From Candidatus Obscuribacter phosphatis (lineage in GTDB: Bacteria; Cyanobacteriota; Vampirovibrionia; Obscuribacterales; Obscuribacteraceae): a stretch of DNA of 64,000 nt. The notes beneath the pieces are model-generated. The model was not told the origin of the DNA and did no database searches. It was given only the letters and a program-made list of their open reading frames with translations. Every line of letters starts with the position of its first letter. Position 1 is the first letter of the stretch. A program made the position numbers and the translations under genes. This document shows, piece by piece, positions 29,301-37,258 of this stretch. The stretch lies in the NCBI GenBank assembly GCA_001899315.1, contig MOYA01000003.1:620820-684819 (forward strand), given 5' to 3'.

Positions 29301-29561
29301 AATAGTAAAAACGGTCAAGAGAAAGCAACCGGTGTGCCGAGGGCAGATCTAGACTTCAAGGCTATTGCCGCAGCCAAGCTAGCGATTTGCCGACTTTATT
29401 CGCCTGAAGAATTCCAAATGCTGCGCACGATGGATCTCTTTCAAGCCACCGGTGTAGAGTTCGACATGCACAACACGCGGCAAGCCTTACCCCACCTAAG
29501 CATTCCCAAAATATCTGACCGCTTGCTGAAAAAATACATTGCGGCGGCACTAGGCGGGTAA
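26316..29561 (+). CDS. Adenylation - carrier - thioester reductase protein (NRPS-like / carboxylic acid reductase type)
   Basis: Protein of 1081 residues. The adenylation domain (about 1-500) has VIFTSGSTGTPKG near 152-165, YGPTEATIC and a GRIDRQFKLKGLLIEPEEIE stretch. A carrier domain (about 540-600) has the phosphopantetheine Ser566 in MGLDSLS. The terminal reductase is an extended SDR (about 655-1080) with TLITGAAGFLG and Y828-x3-K832 (GYAQTKW). There is no condensation domain. It should activate one carboxylic or amino acid, load it, and release an aldehyde or alcohol by NAD(P)H reduction. Specificity residues cannot be read reliably by eye. Neighbouring synthetase and methyltransferase genes probably modify the same product. 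Confidence 0.92.
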   Translation: MQFKSFIEEYKKIAEQFGERAAVIEESSAISHATLYNEAMALATAAKPIGGKLVVLALPKSYDYIKALLAVWMAGKAFTPLDVNMPETRMKAILSEVEQFNGEQTLVITTKENLAKLENCANQCLFLTDLDRIETDSQLVGPSTIDAEDLAYVIFTSGSTGTPKGVLVEHKGLVNLLREQINAFRLNHLSRSLFYLSISFDASISDLGTALLAGAALVILPPQKLSPEKLNETFTNYGITYIDIPPSVLKLLNPQEKPDCLQSMVIGGEVCPSDIVRQWARALHLVCVYGPTEATICTSYTVCDENWDKPLIGKPIANIKYHLRDPNDQSKEITLETNEKQEAELYISGLGLARGYLFREKLTAERFIIDSTGERLYATRDRVIALKDGNFVFCGRIDRQFKLKGLLIEPEEIEAALMENSLVKRAAVGKRRLETRDSEILVAYVEPTKDAGDCAHSLRQFLSQRLPKWMLPHRFLFVEKMPQTASGKVDLAALEKLAINNRAQENNRAQEQEQLEPKQEKSAKRTAKQTAKKIGLTELVKDCAIEILGCDCFGDDENFFEMGLDSLSTVELAAAVCRVGLAVSPETLFKNPSVNQLVRHLQHSPQAGAKDNQANGESTKVLRALLEQEPLRSQIASIESLLNSSLGERGGERSERGYKTLITGAAGFLGTYLLAELLLESDAKFIALIRAKNKAEALDKLLRNAERYSSQYRQLFADANETGKLEILLGDIKDERLGLDTSTYSALSQNIGRVIHLAAQVNMAASRQELMDTNVIGTLNIARLAATTPSKELHYCSTLSVFVATDRNKGSLLESDDLSSETTVYGGYAQTKWLAEVILRRLGNCRLPKASTGQEPIGDTKTPKGQLDLTVYRLGLITGDQNNAMAPANDFLGLFIKGLHNAGIDEAHTGQAAAAISMDISPVDYVAKTMAELINWRNKDPQAERKADFGAKRKPALPLHLQPKTTKTFHIANNTSLSLQRLALLIAEARAGKHCNSKNGQEKATGVPRADLDFKAIAAAKLAICRLYSPEEFQMLRTMDLFQATGVEFDMHNTRQALPHLSIPKISDRLLKKYIAAALGG

Positions 29562-29591
29562 ATAGAGCTTGGGTCGAGGCGAAAGTGATGC

Positions 29592-31118
29592 GTGGCGATT
29601 ATGCGCAATGAACTTACTACTGAGAACAGGCAAGAAGCTGAGAAAGCGCTCTTCACTCTTTCATATGGCACGGTGCCAACCAGCACAAAACTTGCTTTGG
29701 GTTGCTTGGTTCCTTTCTTTCTTATTCCTGTAGCCGTTGCCATTTACAAGACAGTTATTGCCGGCAGCAATCCCAAGTTAGTGCTCTTCTTTATTCTAAG
29801 CACCTTACCCTACTTAGCTTTTGTCCTTTTTATCTTGCTGAAAACATCCAAAGCAAAGATTGCCTGCAAAGAAAATGCCATAAGCTTCTCGCCGCAATGG
29901 AAAGCCAGCTTGCTTGGTCGCTTGGAGAGAGACTGGCATGATGTTCATTCAGTGCAAATCGTGGCGGACTCTAGCAATATAAAAAGCCTGCTCGCCCAGC
30001 TAAAGGGCGAACCAGGCTTACTAGCAAAGCTAAAAGTTGGACTCAGTCCAGATTCCAGCGCACAGCTTTGCATCGACTTCAAGTCTGGCGGCAGCGCCTT
30101 TGTCAGACTTTGCTTGCTCACCAAACAAGAACTGGAAGATCTCATCTTTCAATTAGACAAGCATGTAGACCCTTCGCGCTTCTCACAAGATTATATTCGC
30201 CTGCAAAAAGCACTCTACCTAGAAGACGCAGGCGCCCAACACCTCTCTTCAATCTGGGACGAGGACCTCAATCTGCGCTATATCTCGACCAACTATGTGC
30301 CACTGCAGGCGGGGGCACAACTGGCAAACTATACAGTCTTGATGGCTTTAGCCACAGGCGGCATGTCGGCAGTCTATTTAGCAAAAGACAAGCAGCGCAA
30401 AGTAGTGCTGAAAGAGCTGGTGCTCAGCCATTTAACTAGCGAAGAACAGGCGAAAGCCAAAGAGCTTTTTGACCGCGAGGCAAGTTTATTGCTCAAAATC
30501 AAGCATGACCAGATAGCCACAGTCCTAGACAAAATCACAGAGAACGGCAGACACTATCTAGTTTTGGAATACATTTCAGGACTAACCCTGCGCCAACACA
30601 TAAAACAAAATGGCAAAGAAAAACCAAGTGCTGCAGTCAAATTCGGGCTGCAGATGGCTAATATTCTTCAGTATCTGCACTCGCAAGTGCCTCCTATTTT
30701 GCATAGAGACTTCACCCCCGACAATCTAATCATCAAAGATGACGGCTCCCTTTGCCTCATCGACTTTGGCGCCGCCAACGAATACGTAGGCAGAGTCACC
30801 GGCACGATGATAGGCAAACAATGTTACATCGCCCCCGAACAGCTGCAAGGCAAAGCCAGCCCGGCAAGCGATGTCTATGCCATGGGCGCCACTCTCTTCT
30901 TTGTCTTGAGTGGTGAAGACCCCCTTCCACTTAGTGCTTCCAAGCCCGAACTAGATACACCCGAACAAGATACACCCGAACAAGATACACCCGAACAAGA
31001 TGCAAAAAAACAGCAACTTGCCGAACTGATAGAAAGACTAACTGCCTTTGCAGAAGAAGAGCGGGTACAGACCAGCAATGAAGCTTTCGAAGCACTGAGA
31101 GACCTGAGGTCGCTATAG
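29592..31118 (+). CDS. Membrane-anchored Ser/Thr kinase with PH-like N-terminal domain and HRDFTPDN loop
   Basis: About 508 residues. Two helices (about 34-52 and 62-83) are followed by a PH-like beta-rich domain (about 85-195) and a kinase domain (about 245-440). The glycine loop is ATGGMSAVYLA, the ATP Lys is near 274 (VVLKEL), the catalytic loop reads HRDFTPDN (371-378, Thr in place of the usual Lys) and DFG is intact (391-393), with APEQ after it. A DTPEQ triplet repeat lies in the C-terminal lobe (DNA about 30955-31005). The start may be GTG 29592 or ATG 29601; neither has a strong Shine-Dalgarno. It follows the reductase gene after 30 bp and precedes its paralogue by 4 bp. Confidence 0.85.
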   Translation: MAIMRNELTTENRQEAEKALFTLSYGTVPTSTKLALGCLVPFFLIPVAVAIYKTVIAGSNPKLVLFFILSTLPYLAFVLFILLKTSKAKIACKENAISFSPQWKASLLGRLERDWHDVHSVQIVADSSNIKSLLAQLKGEPGLLAKLKVGLSPDSSAQLCIDFKSGGSAFVRLCLLTKQELEDLIFQLDKHVDPSRFSQDYIRLQKALYLEDAGAQHLSSIWDEDLNLRYISTNYVPLQAGAQLANYTVLMALATGGMSAVYLAKDKQRKVVLKELVLSHLTSEEQAKAKELFDREASLLLKIKHDQIATVLDKITENGRHYLVLEYISGLTLRQHIKQNGKEKPSAAVKFGLQMANILQYLHSQVPPILHRDFTPDNLIIKDDGSLCLIDFGAANEYVGRVTGTMIGKQCYIAPEQLQGKASPASDVYAMGATLFFVLSGEDPLPLSASKPELDTPEQDTPEQDTPEQDAKKQQLAELIERLTAFAEEERVQTSNEAFEALRDLRSL

Positions 31119-31122
31119 ATAG

Positions 31123-32826
31123 ATGTTCAAGAAGAATGATGATGCCACCAATAAGCTAGCGCTGCCCGCCAAACCAGATGGTGCGAATGAACTATACATA
31201 CCGTATAGCACCACCAGAGCCATGATTCGCGACAGGCTGGATGGAAGCAAAAATCAAATCACTCTCAAGAGAGGGCTTATCTTTCTAGCCATGCTACTTT
31301 GCTATGTGGCCTTGAGCCAAGCCCCAAGAATACTTCCGCACGCCCTTGCTCTCAAGGTGATCCCCCTTCTTTATATATTTCTCTACGCTATTCTTTTCTT
31401 CGTCACTATGCCGATAATTCTTGCCCCCACCAATCTGCAAATTGGCAGACAGGGGCTGCGGCTGCATTGGCTAAGCACCCTTGGATGCTATTCCAGCCCC
31501 TGGATTAAGCTGGACTGCATTAAATATGTGGATTGCTCGAATATGTCTCGCGGCTTATACAGCTCAAAAGCACTCGATATTTATCTTGACCTGAGCGATT
31601 TAGCTAAGTCGGAACAGCTGAAAGCTCGGTTCTTCACTCTGCCGATCACGAGCCTGCACCACTTCAAAGAATTGAAGTTGCGCCTTGACCTGCAAGCCAT
31701 CACCTACGAAGAAGACGTGAAGAGCCTGGTCAACGCGATGGTTCAACTCTTGCCTGCCGATAAGCTCGATGAAAGAGCCCTCAGTCTCACAGAAAATTTC
31801 GAAGATAGCACTTTTACCAAACTCTGGCTTGAGAACTTTGACAGTAAGAACAGCGCCGGCGAAAACTGCCTGCAAGAAGGTGACCTAGCGGCAGAAAGAT
31901 ACAGAGTGATCGAGCGCCTACAAGGGGGAGGGCAGGCGGCGGTCTATCTGGCTAATGACACCGCCGACGGTGAAGGCAAGCAGGTCGTGTTGAAAGAATT
32001 TGTCTTGCCGGCTAAAGGCGGCATCGAAATCAGGCGCCGCGCCCTAGAAAATGTCGAACACGAAGCCAAAATATTGAAGAAGCTAGAAGCACCAAACATA
32101 GTCAAACTGCTAGATTGCTTTGCCACTGCCCAGAGAGCTTATCTAGTTCTTGAGCATATCAAAGGCGCTTCCTTAAGAGCAATAGTCAAACGAGAAGGAC
32201 CTTTGACCGTTGAAGAAGTGTCTATCTTGGCCGATAAGATGTGCGACATTCTCAATTATCTCCACAACCAGACACCACCAGTAGTGCATCGCGATTTCAC
32301 TCCCGACAACTTAATGTTCTCAGGGGAAGGGCAGCTTTACCTTATCGACTTTAACGTGGCCGAAACACTAGAGTCTAACCTCACTCGCACCATGGTCGGC
32401 AAACACAGCTATGTCCCCCCGGAGCAGTTTAGAGGCAAAGCCACCACTCAAAGTGACATCTATTCTATGGGTGCGACACTCTACTTTCTTTTGACCGGCA
32501 GAGATCCTCAACCGATATCGGTATCTAATCCGTTTGCCGAAGAGAAAAAATCAAAACAAATTGATGAAGTGGCAAGCCACATCCAAGTTACGCCCATAAG
32601 TAGCAATTCGCAAGCCAGCGAAGGCGAAACCGAACTCACAAGCACTAAAGGGCAGGGGCGCGAAGCAAACGAGACAGCCAATACAAACGAGACAGCCAAA
32701 GCAAACGAGACAGCCAAGCAAGCCTTGGGACAGATAATTGCTAAAGCCACAGCCCTAGAAACCAAGCAGCGATATCAAGACTGCCATCAACTAAAGAAAG
32801 ATCTAGCGCCGCTCATCGGCGCCTGA
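31123..32826 (+). CDS. Membrane-anchored Ser/Thr kinase-like protein, paralogue with DFN in place of DFG
   Basis: Protein of 567 residues with the same plan as the preceding gene: helices near 50-66 and 78-102, PH-like domain about 105-210, kinase about 255-480. The glycine loop is LQGGGQAAVYLA, ATP Lys near 291 (VVLKEF), the catalytic loop HRDFTPDN at 389-396, and the metal loop reads DFN (409-411) instead of DFG. Asp residues are kept, so activity is possible but altered. The C-terminal tail has an acidic/Thr-rich insert with ANETAK repeats. It is the last gene of the 23.2-32.8 kb run; no clear terminator follows. Confidence 0.83.
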   Translation: MFKKNDDATNKLALPAKPDGANELYIPYSTTRAMIRDRLDGSKNQITLKRGLIFLAMLLCYVALSQAPRILPHALALKVIPLLYIFLYAILFFVTMPIILAPTNLQIGRQGLRLHWLSTLGCYSSPWIKLDCIKYVDCSNMSRGLYSSKALDIYLDLSDLAKSEQLKARFFTLPITSLHHFKELKLRLDLQAITYEEDVKSLVNAMVQLLPADKLDERALSLTENFEDSTFTKLWLENFDSKNSAGENCLQEGDLAAERYRVIERLQGGGQAAVYLANDTADGEGKQVVLKEFVLPAKGGIEIRRRALENVEHEAKILKKLEAPNIVKLLDCFATAQRAYLVLEHIKGASLRAIVKREGPLTVEEVSILADKMCDILNYLHNQTPPVVHRDFTPDNLMFSGEGQLYLIDFNVAETLESNLTRTMVGKHSYVPPEQFRGKATTQSDIYSMGATLYFLLTGRDPQPISVSNPFAEEKKSKQIDEVASHIQVTPISSNSQASEGETELTSTKGQGREANETANTNETAKANETAKQALGQIIAKATALETKQRYQDCHQLKKDLAPLIGA

Positions 32827-32900
32827 AGCCGAGGGCAAAAGACTAAGTACAGACAGCTTTGATTCTGACTTAAGCAAAAAAAACAAAGCAGAGACGCGAC

Positions 32901-34409
32901 CTAAGCCGGCATGCGGGAAAGGTCTTGCAGCGCCTGCACCAATTGATCGACATCATCCTTTGTATTGAAAGAGCTGAAGCTAACACGAGCCAGTCCGGTT
33001 TTCTCGCTGTTGAGAACTTTGTGTGCCGAAACAGCGCAGTGCAAGCCCGCCCGAATAGCGATACCGTACCCGGTATCAAGCCAATCAGCCACTCGGTCAG
33101 CGGTGAGACCTCGATAACTGAAGACCACGACAGGAAGGTATTGGGGCTCGCGGCTCATTTCAGAAGTCATTCTACGTTTTTGCAAAGAAGAAGAAGAAGA
33201 AGAAGAAAATTTATCTACCGCAGCTGAGCTATTGGCTGCCGCCGCTGCAGTTAAACCAGTAGCTGGCGAGGCTGAGGTCGGCGAGGCGCTGGATTGACTA
33301 AATTGACTAAATTGACCAGATTGAACGGATTGGCTGGATTGACCGGACAGCTTAGCAGCCAGAGAAGCACCAGAAAGAGCCGAACCAGAAATAGCTGAAC
33401 CGGCTTGCGCTTCACCCGGCATAAGACCAGCTGCGGTGAGACTGGCAACCAATCTATCGCGATCGACCCGACGCCCCTTAATTTCAATGGCATCTATGTC
33501 AATTGTCTTGAACAAGAAATAGTCGACCAAAGATCTAGCCCTAGCCAGCATGGACTCTGGACCGTGGTCGAGCACATAACGGACGCCTTCAGCAAGACCA
33601 GCGGCAAGTTGTACGCCATGGGTGCCGGGTTCGAGCCGGTCCGGCAGGAAAGTCGGCATGGCAAGACTGTCTGACCGAGAGCCAGTGCCACCACAATAGG
33701 GAGGGTCAAGCTCAAAATGCTGACTACGCACATATAGAATGCCGATACCTGGCGGTCCGTAGAGACCCTTGTGCCCTGATGCCGCATAATAGGTCACTCC
33801 AGTCAAATGGCTCAAGTCATCGCGCACAAAGCCAGCACTCTGAGCGGCATCAACCAGCAAGGGTATATCAGCATCTTCAAGCATGCGCGAAACAGTCTCT
33901 AGATCGAGAAGCGCCCCAGTGACATTGCTAGCGCGAGTGAAGACAGCCAGAGCCGGCTTCGGACTTTCCGAACTGATGCGCCGCAGGGCTGCGAGATCGA
34001 CCAAGTTGCCGTCGGGTCCAGCCGGCACCTGTACCACCTCGATACCGTCGCGGCTTTCATGATAAGCAAGACTGCGCATAACGGCATTGTGCTCAAAGCT
34101 TGTGACCAGCACCCGATCACCGGCACGCAGCTTTTGAGCGCCAATCAGACCGGCTAGAACCAAGTTTATACTCTGCGTGCAGCCGGCAGTAAAAACCAGG
34201 CGATGTCCGTCAGCCACACCCAAGAAATCAGCCAGGCATTCGCGCGCTTCAAATATCTGACGCGAAGAGTTATAAGCAAGGCGATGGGCGCCGCGACCGG
34301 GGTTTCCAGCACTTCTCAGTACCGAGTCGCATACTTTATAGACCGATTCAGGCTTGGGGAAAGTGGTAGAGGCGTTGTCAAAGTAAATGATTTTTTCGGA
34401 CATTGTCAT
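32901..34409 (-). CDS. Cysteine-desulfurase-like PLP protein with Ser/Gln-rich insertion
   Basis: Aminotransferase class V fold of about 502 residues, of the type annotated as cysteine desulfurase family proteins. FDNASTTFPKP starts the fold, TAGCTQSINLV, SFEHNAVMR and the PLP Lys in AASGHKGLYGP follow. The catalytic Cys is in GIAIRAGLHCAVSAHK. Between the large-domain core and this Cys region lies a low-complexity insertion of about 100 residues (Ser, Gln, Ala; DNA about 33170-33420) absent from ordinary members (about 380 residues). The insertion sits where the small domain turns and may be a disordered loop. The start is unclear: MTMSEK (34409) fits the family; TTG 34469 is the longest option. 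Divergent from the transglycosylase gene. Confidence 0.8.
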   Translation of the reverse strand: MTMSEKIIYFDNASTTFPKPESVYKVCDSVLRSAGNPGRGAHRLAYNSSRQIFEARECLADFLGVADGHRLVFTAGCTQSINLVLAGLIGAQKLRAGDRVLVTSFEHNAVMRSLAYHESRDGIEVVQVPAGPDGNLVDLAALRRISSESPKPALAVFTRASNVTGALLDLETVSRMLEDADIPLLVDAAQSAGFVRDDLSHLTGVTYYAASGHKGLYGPPGIGILYVRSQHFELDPPYCGGTGSRSDSLAMPTFLPDRLEPGTHGVQLAAGLAEGVRYVLDHGPESMLARARSLVDYFLFKTIDIDAIEIKGRRVDRDRLVASLTAAGLMPGEAQAGSAISGSALSGASLAAKLSGQSSQSVQSGQFSQFSQSSASPTSASPATGLTAAAAANSSAAVDKFSSSSSSSLQKRRMTSEMSREPQYLPVVVFSYRGLTADRVADWLDTGYGIAIRAGLHCAVSAHKVLNSEKTGLARVSFSSFNTKDDVDQLVQALQDLSRMPA

Positions 34410-34490
34410 AGATCTGTGAATGTGGGCAGCTGCGCTTTTAGCCATGCTAGCATTCTTTAGTGTCGGCAATACAAAGATATTTGGCGAAAA

Positions 34491-37205
34491 ATGTTCAAAA
34501 AAGCAGAAAGAGCCCCCTTGTCCCAGCGCTACCTGTCAGCCAAGCAATTCAATCGAGTCAGCGACCGCGCCCAAAAGACTCTGGCTCTGAGCCTTCTACT
34601 TTCATTTTGGACTTTGCTTGAACCGACTCTCCCCAGCTGCGAGGGAAAAGGCAATTTCGGCAGCCAAGCTTTTGCACAACGAAATCAGCAGCTTCAAAAC
34701 TCTCAACAACCGCAGCCTGCGTTCAAAGTAAGCCCAGAATATAGCCAGGTATGGAAACAACCAAGTAAAGCTTTTCAGGAGGCTATGTCCGCACCTTCCC
34801 TTGACAGGCTGCGGACTTTAGCCAGTCAGAATTTTCCAGGGTTCACAAGCACTGAAAGAAAATTTGCCGCCTACGCGCTGGCATGCCAGCTTCAGAAAAG
34901 CCAATCCAAAGAAAACGCCAGAAAAGCTCTAGAGATTTTCAGCGAGCTAGCAAACGAATCTCAACTCAAGACCCTCTGCCTCTGGCGATGCGCCTCTCTG
35001 TCGGCTTTGCTGGGTGACGAGGCACAATTGCGCAATGTGCTTACCTCAATTGTCAAAGCACATGAATCAGAGAGCCAAGACATTGCCAGAGCTTCCTACG
35101 AATTGGCGCAGTCTTACATTCGAGAACAAGAAATAGAGCGAGCTCTGCCCTTACTCAATTCACTCAGACAGCGTTTCGCCAACAGCGAATACGCCAAAGG
35201 CGCCCTCTATTATCTGGGACAAATCGACCTGAACAGAGCTATTCAAGTAACGTCGATAGCGGCTCCCGCATCAAACGCAGCCGGCGGTGCCGCCTCAAGC
35301 GCGACGGGCGACCGTCAGCTCAATCCAGATTCAGCCGCCGTTTCAGGAAACGGTGCAAGCGCTACCGGAAACTCTATTAATGGAAGCTCCATTAATGGAA
35401 GCTCTATTAATGGAAGCTCCATTAACGGAGGCTCTCCCAGTGGAAGCGCTGCCAGCGCAAACAATGGTCGAATTTCAGTCACAGATCAAGAGGCACTCGC
35501 CAGCGCCCTTGCCGCTTTCCGCGAGTATATCAAATCGACCCCGACCGGTCGCTTTGCCGGCGAAATCGCAGAAAAACTACTGAACCTAAATCAGAACTGC
35601 GCAGCTGTAACCCTGTCTTCCTCAGATTTTGAGAACATCGGCATGGTCTACTACCGAAAAGGTGACTACGGCAAAGCTCTCAAATACTTAGATAAAGCCG
35701 GCACAAACGAAAGGCTTTTCCAGAAAGCTCAATGCCTGGCAAAGACCGGGCAAGGTGAAGCAGCCCTGGAAGTGCTCTATCGCGCCATCGAAAAAGATCC
35801 GACAAGCACAAATTATGACGAAATAACCGATGCCATTACCGGTCCAATGAGCAGACAAAAGACCTTAGAGGTCTGGAAGAAAATCATCACTCTCAAACCA
35901 AAACATCTAGACCATGCACTCTGGAATGTAGCCGTGCGAAGCCAGGACGAAGACGCCATCAAAATACTAGAGAGACTTCTGGCAGAATATCCGACTTCTG
36001 AACATGCTCCCGAATCTCTCTGGTGGATATTTTGGCACCAAACCAAATCGATATTCCCCGACAAACTGACAGCCAACAAAGTCAAAGCGCTTTCACTCGC
36101 CAAGTTAGCGGAAAGCGGTCTGCTTAGATATCCCAAGCATCGCAGTGCGGCACGCTTTAGCTTCTGGGCTGGAAGAATCTACGAAAAGCTAGGACAAGCT
36201 CAACAAGCCAGGTTGGCATACGAAACAGCAGCCCAGAAGTATCCAACCAATTATTATGGCGGAAGAGCACGGCATCGCCTAGAGGCGCTGGCCAAGCAGG
36301 TTCCAGGCAAACCTCTGCAGGACCGCGCCTGGAGCACAAGTTCAGCCAGACGAGGTCCCGAAACTTGGAACTGGCCTGGGCCGGGCGCTCTCTTTGACTA
36401 CGATAGAGTCGCCAATCAAATTGGCGCCGTGCCGGTACTGCTCTCGCTTGTTGGTCAAACAGAAGAAGCCATGGAAATCGCTAACGACAGACTCAACAAA
36501 GCAGGCGAAAACCTTTCAAATAAAGATCAAATTACCGGCTTCAAAACCCACCTTTATCTAAAACTCAAACAAGAAATAGAAGCGATTCGCACAGCCGGCC
36601 GCGACCTCGGCGAAATTCCATCCAAATCACCAAGATGGCAGATGCTCTATCCGTGGGCTTACGCCAAGCAAATCGCCGATGCTGCTAAAGCTTACGGGGT
36701 GGATCCCTACCTCGTACACGCTCTAATCAGAGAAGAATCGCGCTACTACGCAAGGGCTCTGAGCCGCTCTAAAGCCATCGGACTGATGCAATTACTACCC
36801 AGCACCGCCCGCGGTGTAGCAAAGACCCTCGGAATTCCAGTTGCAAGCGACGAGGACGTGTTCATTCCCGACAACAATATCAAACTCGGCACAAAGTACT
36901 TGTCTTCAGTATTGAGCCGCAAGAACAACCACGCTATGCTGGCAGTAGCAAGCTATAACGGCGGACCAAACGCCGTCACAAAATGGTTGAATCAACACCT
37001 CGCAGCCGGCGGCACAGACCTTGATGTTTTTGTAGAAAACATCCCCTATAGAGAAACACGAGATTACGTAAGAAAAGTATTCGGAAGTTATTGGACATAC
37101 GAACTCATGTATCCGCCCAAGTTGGCAGCGACAAGAGAGACTATTAATGGCACGGGAGAGCCCGGTGACGCAGACAAAAATGACGCCGCCGATTACAGCC
37201 ATTAG
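34491..37205 (+). CDS. Soluble lytic transglycosylase (Slt70-like) with helical solenoid
   Basis: Protein of 904 residues. A hydrophobic segment near 32-45 after a basic N-terminus looks like a signal peptide. A long alpha-helical, TPR-like region (about 90-640) forms a solenoid as in Slt70. The C-terminal SLT domain (about 715-870) has ALIREESRYYARALSRS with catalytic Glu749, GLMQLLPSTAR and ASYNGGPNAV. It cleaves the peptidoglycan glycan in the periplasm, releasing anhydromuropeptides. An NGSSI repeat tract interrupts the solenoid at about residue 295-315. ATG 34491 has a weak Shine-Dalgarno (GGCGAAAA). Confidence 0.9.
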   Translation: MFKKAERAPLSQRYLSAKQFNRVSDRAQKTLALSLLLSFWTLLEPTLPSCEGKGNFGSQAFAQRNQQLQNSQQPQPAFKVSPEYSQVWKQPSKAFQEAMSAPSLDRLRTLASQNFPGFTSTERKFAAYALACQLQKSQSKENARKALEIFSELANESQLKTLCLWRCASLSALLGDEAQLRNVLTSIVKAHESESQDIARASYELAQSYIREQEIERALPLLNSLRQRFANSEYAKGALYYLGQIDLNRAIQVTSIAAPASNAAGGAASSATGDRQLNPDSAAVSGNGASATGNSINGSSINGSSINGSSINGGSPSGSAASANNGRISVTDQEALASALAAFREYIKSTPTGRFAGEIAEKLLNLNQNCAAVTLSSSDFENIGMVYYRKGDYGKALKYLDKAGTNERLFQKAQCLAKTGQGEAALEVLYRAIEKDPTSTNYDEITDAITGPMSRQKTLEVWKKIITLKPKHLDHALWNVAVRSQDEDAIKILERLLAEYPTSEHAPESLWWIFWHQTKSIFPDKLTANKVKALSLAKLAESGLLRYPKHRSAARFSFWAGRIYEKLGQAQQARLAYETAAQKYPTNYYGGRARHRLEALAKQVPGKPLQDRAWSTSSARRGPETWNWPGPGALFDYDRVANQIGAVPVLLSLVGQTEEAMEIANDRLNKAGENLSNKDQITGFKTHLYLKLKQEIEAIRTAGRDLGEIPSKSPRWQMLYPWAYAKQIADAAKAYGVDPYLVHALIREESRYYARALSRSKAIGLMQLLPSTARGVAKTLGIPVASDEDVFIPDNNIKLGTKYLSSVLSRKNNHAMLAVASYNGGPNAVTKWLNQHLAAGGTDLDVFVENIPYRETRDYVRKVFGSYWTYELMYPPKLAATRETINGTGEPGDADKNDAADYSH
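35373..35432 (+). repeat. Four tandem 15-bp repeats inside the transglycosylase gene
   Basis: Units TCYATTAATGGAAGC at 35373, 35388, 35403 and 35418 (the last diverged) encode (S)INGS repeats in a flexible linker. In-frame copy-number change would not disrupt the protein. Confidence 0.85.
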
Positions 37206-37258
37206 TTCTCTCTGGCACCAGAAAAGCCATCGGAGTGACGGCGACGCTGACTAGCGCT

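Noticed and set aside
30946..31005. DTPEQ repeat as a possible phosphorylation site array
   Set aside because: It is a short coding minisatellite inside the kinase gene, without evidence of modification.
33600..33640. tRNA-like T-loop string (GGTTCGAGCC type)
   Set aside because: It lies within the cysteine-desulfurase-like coding sequence and no cloverleaf can be built around it.
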